A stretch of 64,000 nt of DNA from Blastococcus sp. TF02A-35 (GTDB taxonomy: Bacteria; Actinomycetota; Actinomycetes; Mycobacteriales; Geodermatophilaceae), in contig NZ_SPQP01000006.1 in the NCBI RefSeq assembly GCF_004571075.1, forward strand, positions 80,099 through 144,098, read 5' to 3'. This document shows positions 36,610 to 45,766 of the stretch, in pieces. Numbering within the stretch: the stretch's first letter is position 1; every line of letters begins with the position of its first letter. The position numbers and the translations under genes were made by a program. Below the pieces are notes generated by a model. It ran no database searches. It was given only the letters and a program-made list of their open reading frames with translations, and was not told the DNA's origin.

Positions 36610-37551
36610 TCATTGGGCCAGCGAGACGATGCTGATCAGCCCCGGGAACAGGGCGAAGAGGACGGTGACCGGCAGCACCAGGAAGACGACCGGCACCATC
36701 ATGGCGATCTCCTTGCGGCCGCCGGCCTCGAGCAGCCGGCGCTTGCCGGCCTCCCGGACGTCGGCGGCCTGCGCGCGCAGCACCTCGGCCAGCGGGGTGC
36801 CCCGCTCGATGGCGACCAGCAGCCCGTCGATGAAGCGCGCCAGCGGCTCCAGCGAGGTGCGGTCGGCGACCTGCTGCAGCGCGTCGGCCAGCGGTACACC
36901 GGCCCGCGCCCGCCCGAGGGCGGCGCCCAGCTCGCGGGCCAGCTCGCCCCCGGACAGCCGGGTCACCCGGGCGATCGCCGCGGCCGGGCTCTCCCCCGCC
37001 GTCACGGCCAGCGCCAGCAGCTCGGCGACCACCGGGAACTCGGCGAGGAGCAGGTCCTCGCGCCGCTGGACCTGCTGGGTGAGCCACCAGTCCCGGCCGA
37101 GCACGCCACCGACCAGGCCGGACACGCAGAGCAGCCCGGCGGTGAGCACGTTCAGGTCACCGGTGGCCACGGAGCTCGCGGTCGCGACGACGACGGCGGC
37201 CAGCAGGCCGAGCCCGCCCCACACGACCTGCTCGATGCGGAAGTCCTCGACGGTCATGTCGCCACCGAGGGCGTCGAGCCTGCGGCGGACCGCGGCCCGG
37301 CCACCGACGAAGCGGTCGACAACGCGCGCGCCGTTGCTGATCGACGGGCCGGCGATCCGGCGGACGGCGGTGAGCATGCCCGGCTCGGTCGCGGTGCCCA
37401 GCAGCCGGGACGGCGGTGGGGTGTCGTGCACGTAGGGCGCGAGCCGGTCCACCAGCCGGACCGACCGGAACGGCGGGGCGTAGGCCAGGACCAGGAGCAG
37501 GCCACCGGCCGCGACCAGGCCGAGCACCATGCCGACGACACCGGAGCTCAC
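36610..37551 (-). CDS. tadC: Tad pilus inner-membrane platform protein TadC
   Basis: The 313-residue type II secretion F domain protein has N-terminal and C-terminal membrane helices around a cytoplasmic part containing EFPVVAELLALAVTAGESPAAAI and GGRKEIAMMVPVVFLVLPVT, typical of TadC. With TadB it forms the platform on which TadA acts. GTG 37551 overlaps the tadB stop as GTGA. Confidence 0.9.
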   Translation of the reverse strand: MSSGVVGMVLGLVAAGGLLLVLAYAPPFRSVRLVDRLAPYVHDTPPPSRLLGTATEPGMLTAVRRIAGPSISNGARVVDRFVGGRAAVRRRLDALGGDMTVEDFRIEQVVWGGLGLLAAVVVATASSVATGDLNVLTAGLLCVSGLVGGVLGRDWWLTQQVQRREDLLLAEFPVVAELLALAVTAGESPAAAIARVTRLSGGELARELGAALGRARAGVPLADALQQVADRTSLEPLARFIDGLLVAIERGTPLAEVLRAQAADVREAGKRRLLEAGGRKEIAMMVPVVFLVLPVTVLFALFPGLISIVSLAQ

Positions 37552-38411
37552 TGCAGCACCCGCACGTCCTCGGGCAGGCGCCCGATCCGCAGCATCACCC
37601 GGTAGGCCGCCAGGCACACGGCACCGCCGCCGAGCAGGATCATCGTGCCCGTCGCGGAGTCGTAGGCCTCGAGCGTGGCCGACTGCGAGGCGAGCAGCAG
37701 CAGGACCGCCCAGGGCGCGGCGACGGCGAGCCGGGCCGCCTGCACGACCCAGCCCTGCCGCGTCTCCAGCTCCGCGCGGGCGCGGGCGTCCTCGCGCAGG
37801 AAGGTCGAGAGGGTCCGCAGCACGCGCCCCAGGTCGCTGCCGCCGACCTCCCGGGCCACCCGCAGCGTCTCCACGATGCGGTCGCCGACCGGGTCGGCCA
37901 GCTCGTCCTTGAGCCGGTCCAGGCACGGGCCGAACCGGCCGCTGGACCGGTACTCGGCGGCGAACCGGGCGAAGGGCGGGCGCAGCACCTCCGGCCCGCG
38001 GGTCGACAGCGACGAGAGGGCCTCGGGCAGCGAGAGGCCGGCGCGCACCGCCGAGGCCAGGTTGTCGACCACCTCGGGCCACACCTCGCGCAGGTCCGCG
38101 CGCCGCTTGCCGGCCAGCCGGCGCACCTGCACGTAGGGCAGGAGGAAGCCGAAGAGCCCGAAGACCAGGCTCACCGTGACCGTCGCGGTGGCGAGCAGGA
38201 CGACCACCGTGGCGAGCACCCCGGCGACGACCTGCAGGGCGAGCAGCTGAGCGCTGTTGATGCCGGTCAGCCCCGCGGCGCCGAGCAGCTCCTGGCGCCG
38301 GCCCGGACGGCGCGGGTCGGTGCGCGGCTTCGGCGCCCGGGACCCGCTGCGCCAGACAAGCAGCAGCCCGACGCCGAGCAGCAGCCCCAGGAAGGCGCCG
38401 GACTCGGTCAC
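37548..38411 (-). CDS. tadB: Tad pilus inner-membrane platform protein TadB
   Basis: The 287-residue T2SSF protein has two N-terminal membrane helices, a cytoplasmic domain (WPEVVDNLASAVRAGLSLPEAL, then LRVAREVGGSDLGRVLRTL) and C-terminal helices. It begins VTESGAFLGLLLGVG at GTG 38411, overlapping the tadA stop as GTGA. It is the partner of TadC. Confidence 0.9.
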   Translation of the reverse strand: MTESGAFLGLLLGVGLLLVWRSGSRAPKPRTDPRRPGRRQELLGAAGLTGINSAQLLALQVVAGVLATVVVLLATATVTVSLVFGLFGFLLPYVQVRRLAGKRRADLREVWPEVVDNLASAVRAGLSLPEALSSLSTRGPEVLRPPFARFAAEYRSSGRFGPCLDRLKDELADPVGDRIVETLRVAREVGGSDLGRVLRTLSTFLREDARARAELETRQGWVVQAARLAVAAPWAVLLLLASQSATLEAYDSATGTMILLGGGAVCLAAYRVMLRIGRLPEDVRVLQ

Positions 38412-39637
38412 GCGGCTCCGCCGAGCAGGGCCGGCAGGTCGAAGCCGGCGGCGGCGAAGCGGTCGGCGTGCGGCGGGTAGCCGTCGGCCCGCACGAGGCG
38501 GCCCTCGCGGCTGGTGAAGATGTCGGCGGTCTCGATGACCCCGCCCTCGGCGCGGCCCGGGAGCGCCACGACCTCCCGCACCCGGCGGCGGCCGTCGGCG
38601 TCGGTGCCCACGTGCACGACCAGGTCCACGCTGGAGGCCACCGTGGGCACGACGAACGACGTCCCGATGTTCTCCCCCGCGAGCAGCGGGAGGGTGCACA
38701 TCTTCACCACGGCCTCCCGCGCGCTGTTGGCGTGCAGGGTGCACATGCCGGGCAGCCCCGAGTTCAGGGCGATGAGCAGGTCCAGGCACTCCTCCTGCCG
38801 GACCTCGCCGACGACGATGCGGGAGGGCCGCATCCGCAGCGCCTCCTTCACCAGCCGGCGCAGCGGGATCTCGCCGGCGCCCTCGAGGTTGGGCTGGCGG
38901 GTCTGCATCGAGACGACGTCGGGCAGCGGCACCCGCAGCTCGAAGACCTCCTCGCAGGTGATGACCCGCTCCCGGGCCGGCACCGCGGCGAGCAGGCAGT
39001 TCAGCAGCGTCGTCTTGCCCGCCTGGGTGCCGCCGGAGACGAGGATGTTCAGCCCGGAGGCGACGGCGGCCTCCAGGAAGCGCGCGGCCGGGGCGGTGAC
39101 GGTCCCGAGCGCGACCAGCTCGTCCAGCGAGTGCGCCTGCAGCACGAACTTCCGGATGTTCACGGCCATGTGCCGGCGGGTGATGTCGGGGATGACGACG
39201 TGCAGCCGCGAGCCGTCGGGCATCATCGCGTCGACGAACGGGGTCGACATGTCGATGCGTCGACCCGAGGTGCGCAGCATCCGCTCCACCAGGTCGGCCA
39301 GCTCCCCCGGCGCCAGGATCGTCGTGGTCAGCTCGCTACGGCCCCGCCGGGCGATGAACACCCGGCCGGGCTCGTTGACCCAGATCTCCTCGATCTCGGG
39401 GTCGTCCAGGTAGCGCTGCAGCGGGCCGAAGCCGGCCACCCGGTCCAGCACGTCGCGGACCACGGACTCGACGTCCCCGATCGGCGGCAGAGCCGAGTTC
39501 AGCGAGCGCTCGGAGTAGTCGGCGACGACGTCGCGCACCAGCAGCCGCACCGGGCCGGGGTCGAGGAACGGGTCGAGCCCACGCCGGCGGATCAGCTCGC
39601 GGACCTCACCGTCCACGACGTCCAGAGCAGTCGGCAC
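38408..39637 (-). CDS. tadA: Tad pilus assembly ATPase TadA/CpaF
   Basis: The 409-residue secretion ATPase has Walker A VSGGTQAGKTT, an Asp box RVITCEEVFELR, a His box GMCTLHANSARE and Walker B RIVVGEVRQEE. The N-terminal domain (DVESVVRDVLDRVAGFGPLQ, IEEIWVNEPGRVFI) is typical for CpaF. It drives pilus assembly in the cytoplasm. It is the first gene of the operon; no tadZ, prepilin peptidase or rcp genes are in the window. Confidence 0.94.
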   Translation of the reverse strand: MPTALDVVDGEVRELIRRRGLDPFLDPGPVRLLVRDVVADYSERSLNSALPPIGDVESVVRDVLDRVAGFGPLQRYLDDPEIEEIWVNEPGRVFIARRGRSELTTTILAPGELADLVERMLRTSGRRIDMSTPFVDAMMPDGSRLHVVIPDITRRHMAVNIRKFVLQAHSLDELVALGTVTAPAARFLEAAVASGLNILVSGGTQAGKTTLLNCLLAAVPARERVITCEEVFELRVPLPDVVSMQTRQPNLEGAGEIPLRRLVKEALRMRPSRIVVGEVRQEECLDLLIALNSGLPGMCTLHANSAREAVVKMCTLPLLAGENIGTSFVVPTVASSVDLVVHVGTDADGRRRVREVVALPGRAEGGVIETADIFTSREGRLVRADGYPPHADRFAAAGFDLPALLGGAA

Positions 39638-39768
39638 GCCATCCCCCGTCGAGCCCGATGATCAACGGTCGGACTGTAAGGAAACGAGCCAGTCCGCGTG
39701 CCGCCGTTCACGGGTTCTGTGGACATCCGCGCGCCACGTCCACCCACGCGGGTGAACACCGGACGGCG

Positions 39769-41390
39769 TCAGGCCGGGCCGCCCCCGATCAGCGCCACGT
39801 CGCTCTGGGCCGGCACCTCGTCCTCGTAGCCGTCCCGCCCGCGCACGGTCAGCACCAGCCGCGCCTGCTCCCCGAAGGATCCCCGGGCGATGGCCGGCAG
39901 GAGGACCGTCCCCTGCCAGACCTTCGGGGTGTTCGGCAGCTCGTCGGTGAGCGGGTCGCCGGTCGGGCGCCAGTCGCGGATCGCCCCGGGCAGCTCGCTG
40001 TTCCAGGTGGCCCACGCCTGCGGCGAGGTCCTGCCCCCGGTGGGCGGCGCGATGTCGACGACCAGGGTGTCCTCGAAGTCGGCCGACTGCTCCAGGTGGT
40101 CCCCGAAGTCGAACAGGCCGCCCTCCTCCCGGATGGAGAGCAGCCGGAGGGTGAGGGCGTTCCGCAGCGTCGAGCACGTCCGGCCTTCCTCGAGCGGCCG
40201 TGGCTCGTGGGTGGACAGGAACGTGGTCAGCAGCGGGACCGGGGTGTCCGAGGTGTCCTCAACCGGCGGACGCTCGACCTGGATCGGGCAGTGGTGCGCC
40301 GCCGTCTGCTCGTGCAGCCGGACCGGGATGCCGCGTACCGACAGCAGGGTCTCCAGCTGCCAGACCGTGCCGTCCTGGGGCGTCCCCGGCAGCCGGAGCC
40401 CGTGCAGCTCGACGGTGATCTCGAGGTCGCCGAACAGGAAGCGGCGCAGGTTCTGGAACCCCTCCTCGGAGTTCACCAGCCCGTACCGCCCGCTGTGGCT
40501 GCGGTGCACGAACGCCCGGTGCGCGCCCTTCACGTAGGCGTTGTCGATCTGCACCAGGCCGTCGCTGCGGGCGCCGACCGCCTTCGACGACAGCCCCAGC
40601 GCCACCGCGCGTAGTCCTCGGGGTTCGTGCCGACGAGGCAGAAGACCCGGTCCCGCGGGAAGCCCCCGTCGGGCATCTCGGTGGCCTCCCAGCCCTCCGG
40701 CGGGTCCCCGTCCACCAGCGGGTCCGTCCGCGGGGTCAGGTAGTCGTACATGCGCCGGCGACCGAAGATCTCCGCCCCGTTGATGTCGAGGGCGTCCCGC
40801 ACCTTCTCGAGCAGCCCGAAGCCCAGGGAGAACTCGATGCCGCCGTGCGGGGTGCCGTAGGTGAACAGGCTCTGCACGTGCTCGACGGCGGCGTCCGGGC
40901 GCAGCGGACCCCCCTCCTCGCGGGTCAGCTCGGGGATGAACCGCTGGATCATCGACCGGCAGATGAGGCCGCCCATCGAGTGGGCCACCAGGTGCACCCG
41001 GGGCGCGCCGGTCTTGCGCTTTACGCACCGCACCAGGTCGAAGAGGTCCCGGGCTGCCTCCTCCAGGACGTACTTCTGCGGCTCGCGGGCGAAGGTAGAG
41101 GCCGCCTCGTCGTAGAACCGGTGCACCCAGATGCTCCGCGGCCGCACGGTGCCGTCGGCCTGCGCGCGCAGGAACGCCTCCTGGTTGCCGTGGACCAGCA
41201 GGACGTACCCCTGCTCGGTCAGCAGCCGGAGCAGCGGGCTCTCGAACTGGTAGAAGTGCGGGCGGCTGTCCATGCCCACCCGCACGTGGACCGAGCCCTC
41301 GTTGAACCCGTAGAACGGGTCGTCCACCGCCTTGTCGATGCCGGAGGTCCCGCCGGCGAAGCCGCGCACGTAGATGATCGGAAGGTCCAT
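39769..41390 (-). pseudogene. Lipase/esterase-like alpha/beta hydrolase, frame broken near 40605
   Basis: The N-terminal part starts at ATG 41390 (MDLPIIYVRGFAGGTSGIDK) and shows the nucleophile elbow HLVAHSMGGLICRS, with Ser in GHSMG-like form, then GTPHGGIEFSLGFG. Near 40605 sense jumps to a second frame (VALGLSSKAVGARSDGLVQI, then NAYVKGAHRAFVHRSHSGRY, which supplies the likely catalytic His) and runs to a stop at 39769. One additional G in the run at 40604-40606 would join both into about 540 residues. The C-terminal 250 residues form a beta-rich domain. It is either an assembly error or a recent mutation. It lies upstream of tadA on the same strand, with a 131-bp gap. Confidence 0.75.
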
Positions 41391-41632
41391 GGCCGTCGTC
41401 CCCTCGCTGTGCTGGCCCGGATGGCGGCCATCAGTCCAGGCAAGGCGCAGCGGGTCAAGGACGCACGGCGCGGCGTCGTACCGGCGCCCGTGTCGTGCCC
41501 CTGGGTGACCGGAGCCTGCGGAACGTGACCGGGGGCGGGGAGCCCACCCCGGAGGAGCCACCCCCTTGCGGTGGGCGGACGCGGGCCGCACAGTGCTGCG
41601 ATCGACCAGCCGGGCGACCAGCAGGAGCGGAC

Positions 41633-42295
41633 ATGGCCTCGGACACCCTCGCGTCGACGGATGCCCGGGCGGGCAGGCTCCCTCGGGTCGCGGCGCTGGC
41701 GGGCGCCGCATGCGTGGTCGTCACCTTCGCGGGCATCTCGGCGAGCGACGTCGGTGGCAACGGCGTTAACCCCACCATGGGCCCCGACCTCATCGCCTCG
41801 CTGCTGCGCGACCACGTCGACGGCCTCCGCACGGGGGCGTCGCTGCTGTCGGTGGGAGCGCTGCTCGCCGTCCTCTTCGCCGGGCCGCTCTGGCTGGCAC
41901 TGCGCCAGGCGTCCGAGTGGGTGGCCGCCGTCGGGGCCGCAGGCGCCGTCCTGGCCGGTGCCCACTGGCTCTCCCTGGCCACCGACGGCATCGGCCTGGC
42001 CACCGCCGCCGACCTGGGCGACGGCGCCACGGCCCAGGTCCTGGTCACCACCGGCTGGGAGAGCGCGCGGATCACCGCCGTCCCGTCGCTGGTCATGGTC
42101 ACGGCCGCCCTCGTCGCGGGCTTCGGCCACGGCTGCTTCCCCCGTTGGTACCGCTGGTTCACCGCAGCCGTGGCGGTCCCCCTGGTGGTGGCCCTGGCGC
42201 CCGTGGGCCCCGCCGGCCTCCTCGGGTTCGCGTTCGGAGGCGGGTGGCTGCTGGTGACCTCGCTCCTGCTGACGGTGCGCGCCCCGGCCCCCTGA
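41633..42295 (+). CDS. Multi-pass membrane protein of unknown function
   Basis: The 220-residue protein has six to seven membrane helices (VAALAGAACVVVTFAGISAS, GASLLSVGALLAVLFAGPLW, WVAAVGAAGAVLAGAHWL, VPSLVMVTAALVAGFGHG, WFTAAVAVPLVVALAPVG, LLGFAFGGGWLLVTSLLL). ATG 41633 has a good AGGAG site. Architecture recalls DUF4386-like proteins but I cannot assign it. It is divergent from the lipase gene. The 242 bp upstream show no other gene. Confidence 0.7.
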   Translation: MASDTLASTDARAGRLPRVAALAGAACVVVTFAGISASDVGGNGVNPTMGPDLIASLLRDHVDGLRTGASLLSVGALLAVLFAGPLWLALRQASEWVAAVGAAGAVLAGAHWLSLATDGIGLATAADLGDGATAQVLVTTGWESARITAVPSLVMVTAALVAGFGHGCFPRWYRWFTAAVAVPLVVALAPVGPAGLLGFAFGGGWLLVTSLLLTVRAPAP

Positions 42296-42309
42296 CGCCG
42301 CCGCCCGGC

Positions 42310-43851
42310 TCAGCGCAGGACGGCGTCGATCAGGTGCGGGCCGGGCTCGGACAGCGCCGCGCGCAGCTGCTCGGCCAGCTCCTCCGCCGTCGTCGCGCGG
42401 GAGGCGGGCACGCCCATCCCCTGCGCGATCGACACGAAGTCCAGCCCCGGCCCGCCGAGGTCGAGGAGCTTGCGCGCCCGCTCGCCGTCGGACCTCGCGC
42501 CCACCTTCTGCAGCTCGTGCTCCAGGATCGCGTAGGAGCCGTTGTCGCAGACGATCGTGGTGATGTCGGCCTGCTCGCGGGCGTAGCTCCACAGCGCAGA
42601 GATCGTGTACATCGCGCTGCCGTCGGCCTGGATGCCGATCACCGGCCGGTCCGGGCAGGCCACCGCCGCGCCCAGCGCCATGGGCAGGCCGTCGCCGATC
42701 GCCCCGCCGGTCAGGGAGAGCCAGTCGTGCCGCGGCCCGGCAGAGGTCATCTCGGTCAGCCCGACACCGGAGGTGAGCGCCTCGTCGACGACGATCGCGT
42801 TCTCCGGCAGCAGCGCCCCGATGACGGCGGACATGGTGCGCGGGTCCAGCGGTCCGCTGGGCAGCTCCGGGCGCTCGAACTCCGCCACCTGCGGCTTCAC
42901 GTCCGCCGCGACGGCGTCGGCCAGCGCCTGCATCGCCGCGACGCCGTCCTCCCCCGGGCGGCTGAGCACGTGCACCGTGCAGTCCTCGGGGACCGGGTGG
43001 CCCGGGGTGTCCGGGTAGCCGAAGAAGTGCACCGGCGCGGTCGTGCCGGCCAGCACCAGGTGCTTGGTGCCGGCGAGCGCCGCCATCGCCATCTCCGCGG
43101 GGTAGGGCAGCCGGTGCAGGTCGGGGAGCCCGGCGCCGCGCACCGCCCGGGCCGGGAACGTCTCGGCCACCAGCCGCGCGCCGGTGCCGGCCGCGACCTG
43201 GGCGGCGGCCAGCTGGCCCTCGGCGTCGGCCATGACGTCCCCGCCGAGGAAGAGGACGACGCCCTCCCCCGACCGCACCACCGAGGCCACGTCGTCGACG
43301 ACCGACGGCGCCACGTGCGGGAGCGGCCGCACCGCCTGCGGGTCGGCCACCGCGGCACCGTCCTCCCACGAGACGTCGGCGGGGAGGATCAGCGTGGCGA
43401 TGCCACCGGTCGCGATGGCCGCCACCGCCTCGGCGGCGTCGGCGGCGACGTCGGCCGGCGACAGCGAGCGGCGCACCCAGGTCGAGACGGTGCCGGCGAC
43501 GGCGTCGATGTCGGACTCCAGCGGGGCGTCCAGCCGCTTGTGCGAGCGCGCGTGGTCACCGACGACGTTCAGCATCGGGGCCTTGCCGCGGCGGGCGTTG
43601 TGCAGGTTGGCCAGCCCGTTGCCCATGCCCGGGCCCAGGTGCAGCAGGGTGGCGGCGGGCCGCCCGGCCATCCGGGCGTAGCCGTCGGCCGCGCCGGTGG
43701 CGACCCCCTCGAAGAGGGTCAGCACGCCGCGCATCTCGGGGACGTCGTCGAGTGCCGCGACGAAGTGCATCTCCGAGGTGCCGGGGTTGGCGAAGCAGAC
43801 GTCGACGCCCGCGCCGACCAGGGTCCGGATCAGGGCCTGTGCGCCGTTCAC
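42310..43851 (-). CDS. Thiamine-diphosphate-dependent acetolactate synthase-like enzyme
   Basis: The 513-residue protein has the three-domain layout of the ThDP decarboxylase/carboligase family. Near the N-terminus are FANPGTSEMHFVAALD and the catalytic Glu in LFEGVATGAADGYARM; the C-terminal cofactor-binding part has GDGLPMALGAAVA and IQADGSAMYT with CDNGSYAILEHEL. It resembles acetolactate synthase large subunit-like proteins rather than true IlvB, as no regulatory subunit or ilv genes are near. It probably joins or decarboxylates a 2-keto acid; the substrate is unknown. It follows an EthD-like gene after three bases. Confidence 0.85.
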   Translation of the reverse strand: MNGAQALIRTLVGAGVDVCFANPGTSEMHFVAALDDVPEMRGVLTLFEGVATGAADGYARMAGRPAATLLHLGPGMGNGLANLHNARRGKAPMLNVVGDHARSHKRLDAPLESDIDAVAGTVSTWVRRSLSPADVAADAAEAVAAIATGGIATLILPADVSWEDGAAVADPQAVRPLPHVAPSVVDDVASVVRSGEGVVLFLGGDVMADAEGQLAAAQVAAGTGARLVAETFPARAVRGAGLPDLHRLPYPAEMAMAALAGTKHLVLAGTTAPVHFFGYPDTPGHPVPEDCTVHVLSRPGEDGVAAMQALADAVAADVKPQVAEFERPELPSGPLDPRTMSAVIGALLPENAIVVDEALTSGVGLTEMTSAGPRHDWLSLTGGAIGDGLPMALGAAVACPDRPVIGIQADGSAMYTISALWSYAREQADITTIVCDNGSYAILEHELQKVGARSDGERARKLLDLGGPGLDFVSIAQGMGVPASRATTAEELAEQLRAALSEPGPHLIDAVLR

Positions 43852-43854
43852 GTC

Positions 43855-44166
43855 TCAGCTCACCGTCTGCACGTCGTAGTGGGTCATCGTGGCCCCGCCG
43901 GTGGCGAAGCCGGGGACGTCGGCCGCCGCGGCCTGCCCCTCGGCCGAGGCGAAGGCGGCGCCCATCGCCGCCTCGGAGTCGAAGTCCAGCTCGGCCACGA
44001 GGTAGGGGGCGGGCTGGGACGGGTCCATGGCGCTGGGGTGCCCGACGGTGAACCGGACGAGGCCGGGCATCTGCCGGGCCAACGGCGCGTGCACGTCGCG
44101 GTAGTGGGCGTCGAACGCGGCCGGGTCCTCCGGCGTGCCGTAGCTGACGACGAGCCTGTGCACCAT
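43855..44166 (-). CDS. EthD family protein
   Basis: The 103-residue protein has the ferredoxin-like EthD pattern: HRLVVSYGTPEDPAAFDAHY, HAPLARQMPGLVRFTVG, then YLVAELDFDSEAAMGAAFAS. EthD proteins accompany degradation enzymes, where they help with catalysis or intermediate removal. It is three bases upstream of the ThDP enzyme gene, so the two are probably one operon. Confidence 0.88.
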   Translation of the reverse strand: MVHRLVVSYGTPEDPAAFDAHYRDVHAPLARQMPGLVRFTVGHPSAMDPSQPAPYLVAELDFDSEAAMGAAFASAEGQAAAADVPGFATGGATMTHYDVQTVS

Positions 44167-44361
44167 CCCGATCTCCCTCCCGCGGGTCCGGCACCCGCCC
44201 GGCGACCAGCAAACAGGGCATCGGCCGACGGCGCGAGTCCGGCTCCGGCGCTGTCCACAGCAGGCCCGGAGGGGGCGCGGGCCTCCGTTCCCGCTGTTAC
44301 GGTCCGAGGCGTATCCGATCCAGCGGTGCAGGGCGCACCCGGACTCTCGTGAGGACTCTCC

Positions 44362-44658
44362 ATGCCGAACGTCAACGTCACCTACGAGCAGATGGAAGAC
44401 GCCGCCAGCCGGCTCACGAACGGGCAGGCCGAGATCGACGGCATGCTGGGGCAGCTCCAGGCGCTGGTGCAGAACCTGGTCGCCGAGGGCTACGTGACCG
44501 ACAGCTCCAGCAAGGCCTTCCAGGCCTCCTACGACTCGTTCACCCAGGGCGCCCGGCAGACCATCGCCGGCCTCGAGGGCATGTCCTCCTACCTGAACCA
44601 GGCCGCCGCGACCTTCCGCGACGCCGACACCCAGCTCTCCGGCGCGCTCGGCGGCTGA
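44362..44658 (+). CDS. WXG100-like type VII secretion substrate lacking the WXG motif
   Basis: The 98-residue protein is a helical hairpin of ESAT-6 size: MPNVNVTYEQMEDAASRLTN, a first helix, a turn at GYVTDSSSKAFQASYDSF where W-X-G would be expected, and a second helix ending in DADTQLSGALGG. The Trp is replaced (YVTDSSS), and the FQ-x-SY part of the family is kept. An ATG start with a GGACTCTCC site. It faces the type VII-like operon that ends at 44830 and is followed by a strong hairpin. Confidence 0.85.
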   Translation: MPNVNVTYEQMEDAASRLTNGQAEIDGMLGQLQALVQNLVAEGYVTDSSSKAFQASYDSFTQGARQTIAGLEGMSSYLNQAAATFRDADTQLSGALGG

Positions 44659-44673
44659 CTGCCCCCACCGCCG

Positions 44674-44707
44674 CTGAGGCCGCCTCGCCGCTGCGAGGCG
44701 GCCTCAG
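44674..44707. terminator. 14-bp hairpin after the WXG100-like gene
   Basis: The arms 44674-44687 and 44694-44707 pair perfectly around a six-base loop. It lies 16 bp after the stop of the WXG100-like gene and 122 bp after the stop of the convergent membrane protein gene, so it may serve both. Confidence 0.75.
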
Positions 44708-44829
44708 TCGCGTCCAGGGAGGGGTGTGCGGGGACCGGCGGGCCGGTCAGCGCCGGACGGCCGGGACGCCCGCGTCACGCATCAGCTGGACGGCCACCGT
44801 CCTCACCACCCCAGCGGAGCCGGCCGCTG

Positions 44830-45552
44830 TCAGGTCCGTGCTCCGCGCGAGCGCTCCAGGTCGAGCGCGTCGATCTCGGTCGCCAGGTCCGAGTAGCGGC
44901 GCGTCATCCGGTAGGCGTGGCGGGTGGCGGCGCCGGCCACGACGAGGGAGCTGAGGAGCAGGTACCCCCCGGACAGCAGAGATGCGACGGCCACCGGCTG
45001 GGGCAGCTCGGAGGTGCCGCCGAGGACCAGCGCCAGGCCCAGCGCGACGCCCAGGCCGGCGGGCACCGCCCGCAGCAGGAGCCGGACTCCCCACGGCCGG
45101 GTGTAGGCGGCCACCGTCGCGACGATGGCGACCTGGTCGAAGTCGGCGTCGTTCCGCGCGTCGACCGGCATGCGGAGCTCCGGCCGGAGCGCACCCGTGG
45201 GCAGCCATCGCCCCTGCCGCTCGGCCTCCTCCCAGCCGGCCAGCTCGGCGAACAGCGCCCGGTTCCGGCGAGCTGCGCGGATGACGGGGACGGTCGCGGC
45301 GACCGCCACCAGGAAGCAGACGACGGCGACCACCGGATCCGACCCGCCCCGGTCCTGGAGCGCCATACCGCCCATCCCCGCGGCGAGGACCGTCACCAGA
45401 GCCAGGGCGCTGCGTCCCAGCAGCCGCCAGGGCGACAGCAGCTGCCGCTCGATCTCCGGCACGGCCTCGGCCCGGGCCGCCAGCAGCTCGGCCCGGGACT
45501 GCCACAGGTGCTCGGTGGGCCCGGCTCCCGGGGTCATGCCAGGGAGCGTCAC
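44830..45552 (-). CDS. Membrane protein of the type VII-like operon
   Basis: The 240-residue protein has four membrane helices in two pairs (SALALVTVLAAGMGGMAL, VVAVVCFLVAVAATVPVI; LRAVPAGLGVALGLALVL, ASLLSGGYLLLSSLVVAG), a long cytoplasmic middle part (RNRALFAELAGWEEAERQGR) and a C-terminal helix with DLATEIDALDLERSR. I chose GTG 45552, which has a GGGAGG site and overlaps the small ORF stop as GTGA. ATG 45537 is the alternative. It is unrelated to EccB/D/E that I know; role unknown. Confidence 0.65.
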   Translation of the reverse strand: MTLPGMTPGAGPTEHLWQSRAELLAARAEAVPEIERQLLSPWRLLGRSALALVTVLAAGMGGMALQDRGGSDPVVAVVCFLVAVAATVPVIRAARRNRALFAELAGWEEAERQGRWLPTGALRPELRMPVDARNDADFDQVAIVATVAAYTRPWGVRLLLRAVPAGLGVALGLALVLGGTSELPQPVAVASLLSGGYLLLSSLVVAGAATRHAYRMTRRYSDLATEIDALDLERSRGART

Positions 45553-45659
45553 GCGAGCACCTCCCGGGCTGGGTGCCCCGTCAGGCCGCGGATGTCGGCG
45601 AGGTCGGACCGCACCCGGGCCAGCGCCGCGCCGTCGACGCACAGGTCACTGCCACCCAT
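45549..45659 (-). CDS. 36-residue ORF between EccC-like ATPase and membrane protein
   Basis: ATG 45659 with a strong GGAGGT site six bases upstream opens a 36-codon frame (MGGSDLCVDGAALARVRSDL) whose stop overlaps the next GTG as GTGA. The sequence resembles the first helix of a WXG100-like protein but stops where the second helix would start. It may be a truncated ESX-type substrate or a short genuine peptide. No other evidence is visible. Confidence 0.5.
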   Translation of the reverse strand: MGGSDLCVDGAALARVRSDLADIRGLTGHPAREVLA

Positions 45660-45766
45660 CCGGACCTCCGGGCCGTACCGAGAACCGCGGATCACGTCAG
45701 CCGGAGCGAACGCCCCGGCACGGCGTCGTCCACAGCCCCGGAGCGCGGCCGGGACGGCGACGCCGC

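Noticed and set aside
39769..41028. Reading the 419-codon frame as a separate gene starting at 41028
   Set aside because: The part upstream of about 40605 is nonsense; only the downstream part is coding and belongs to the lipase.
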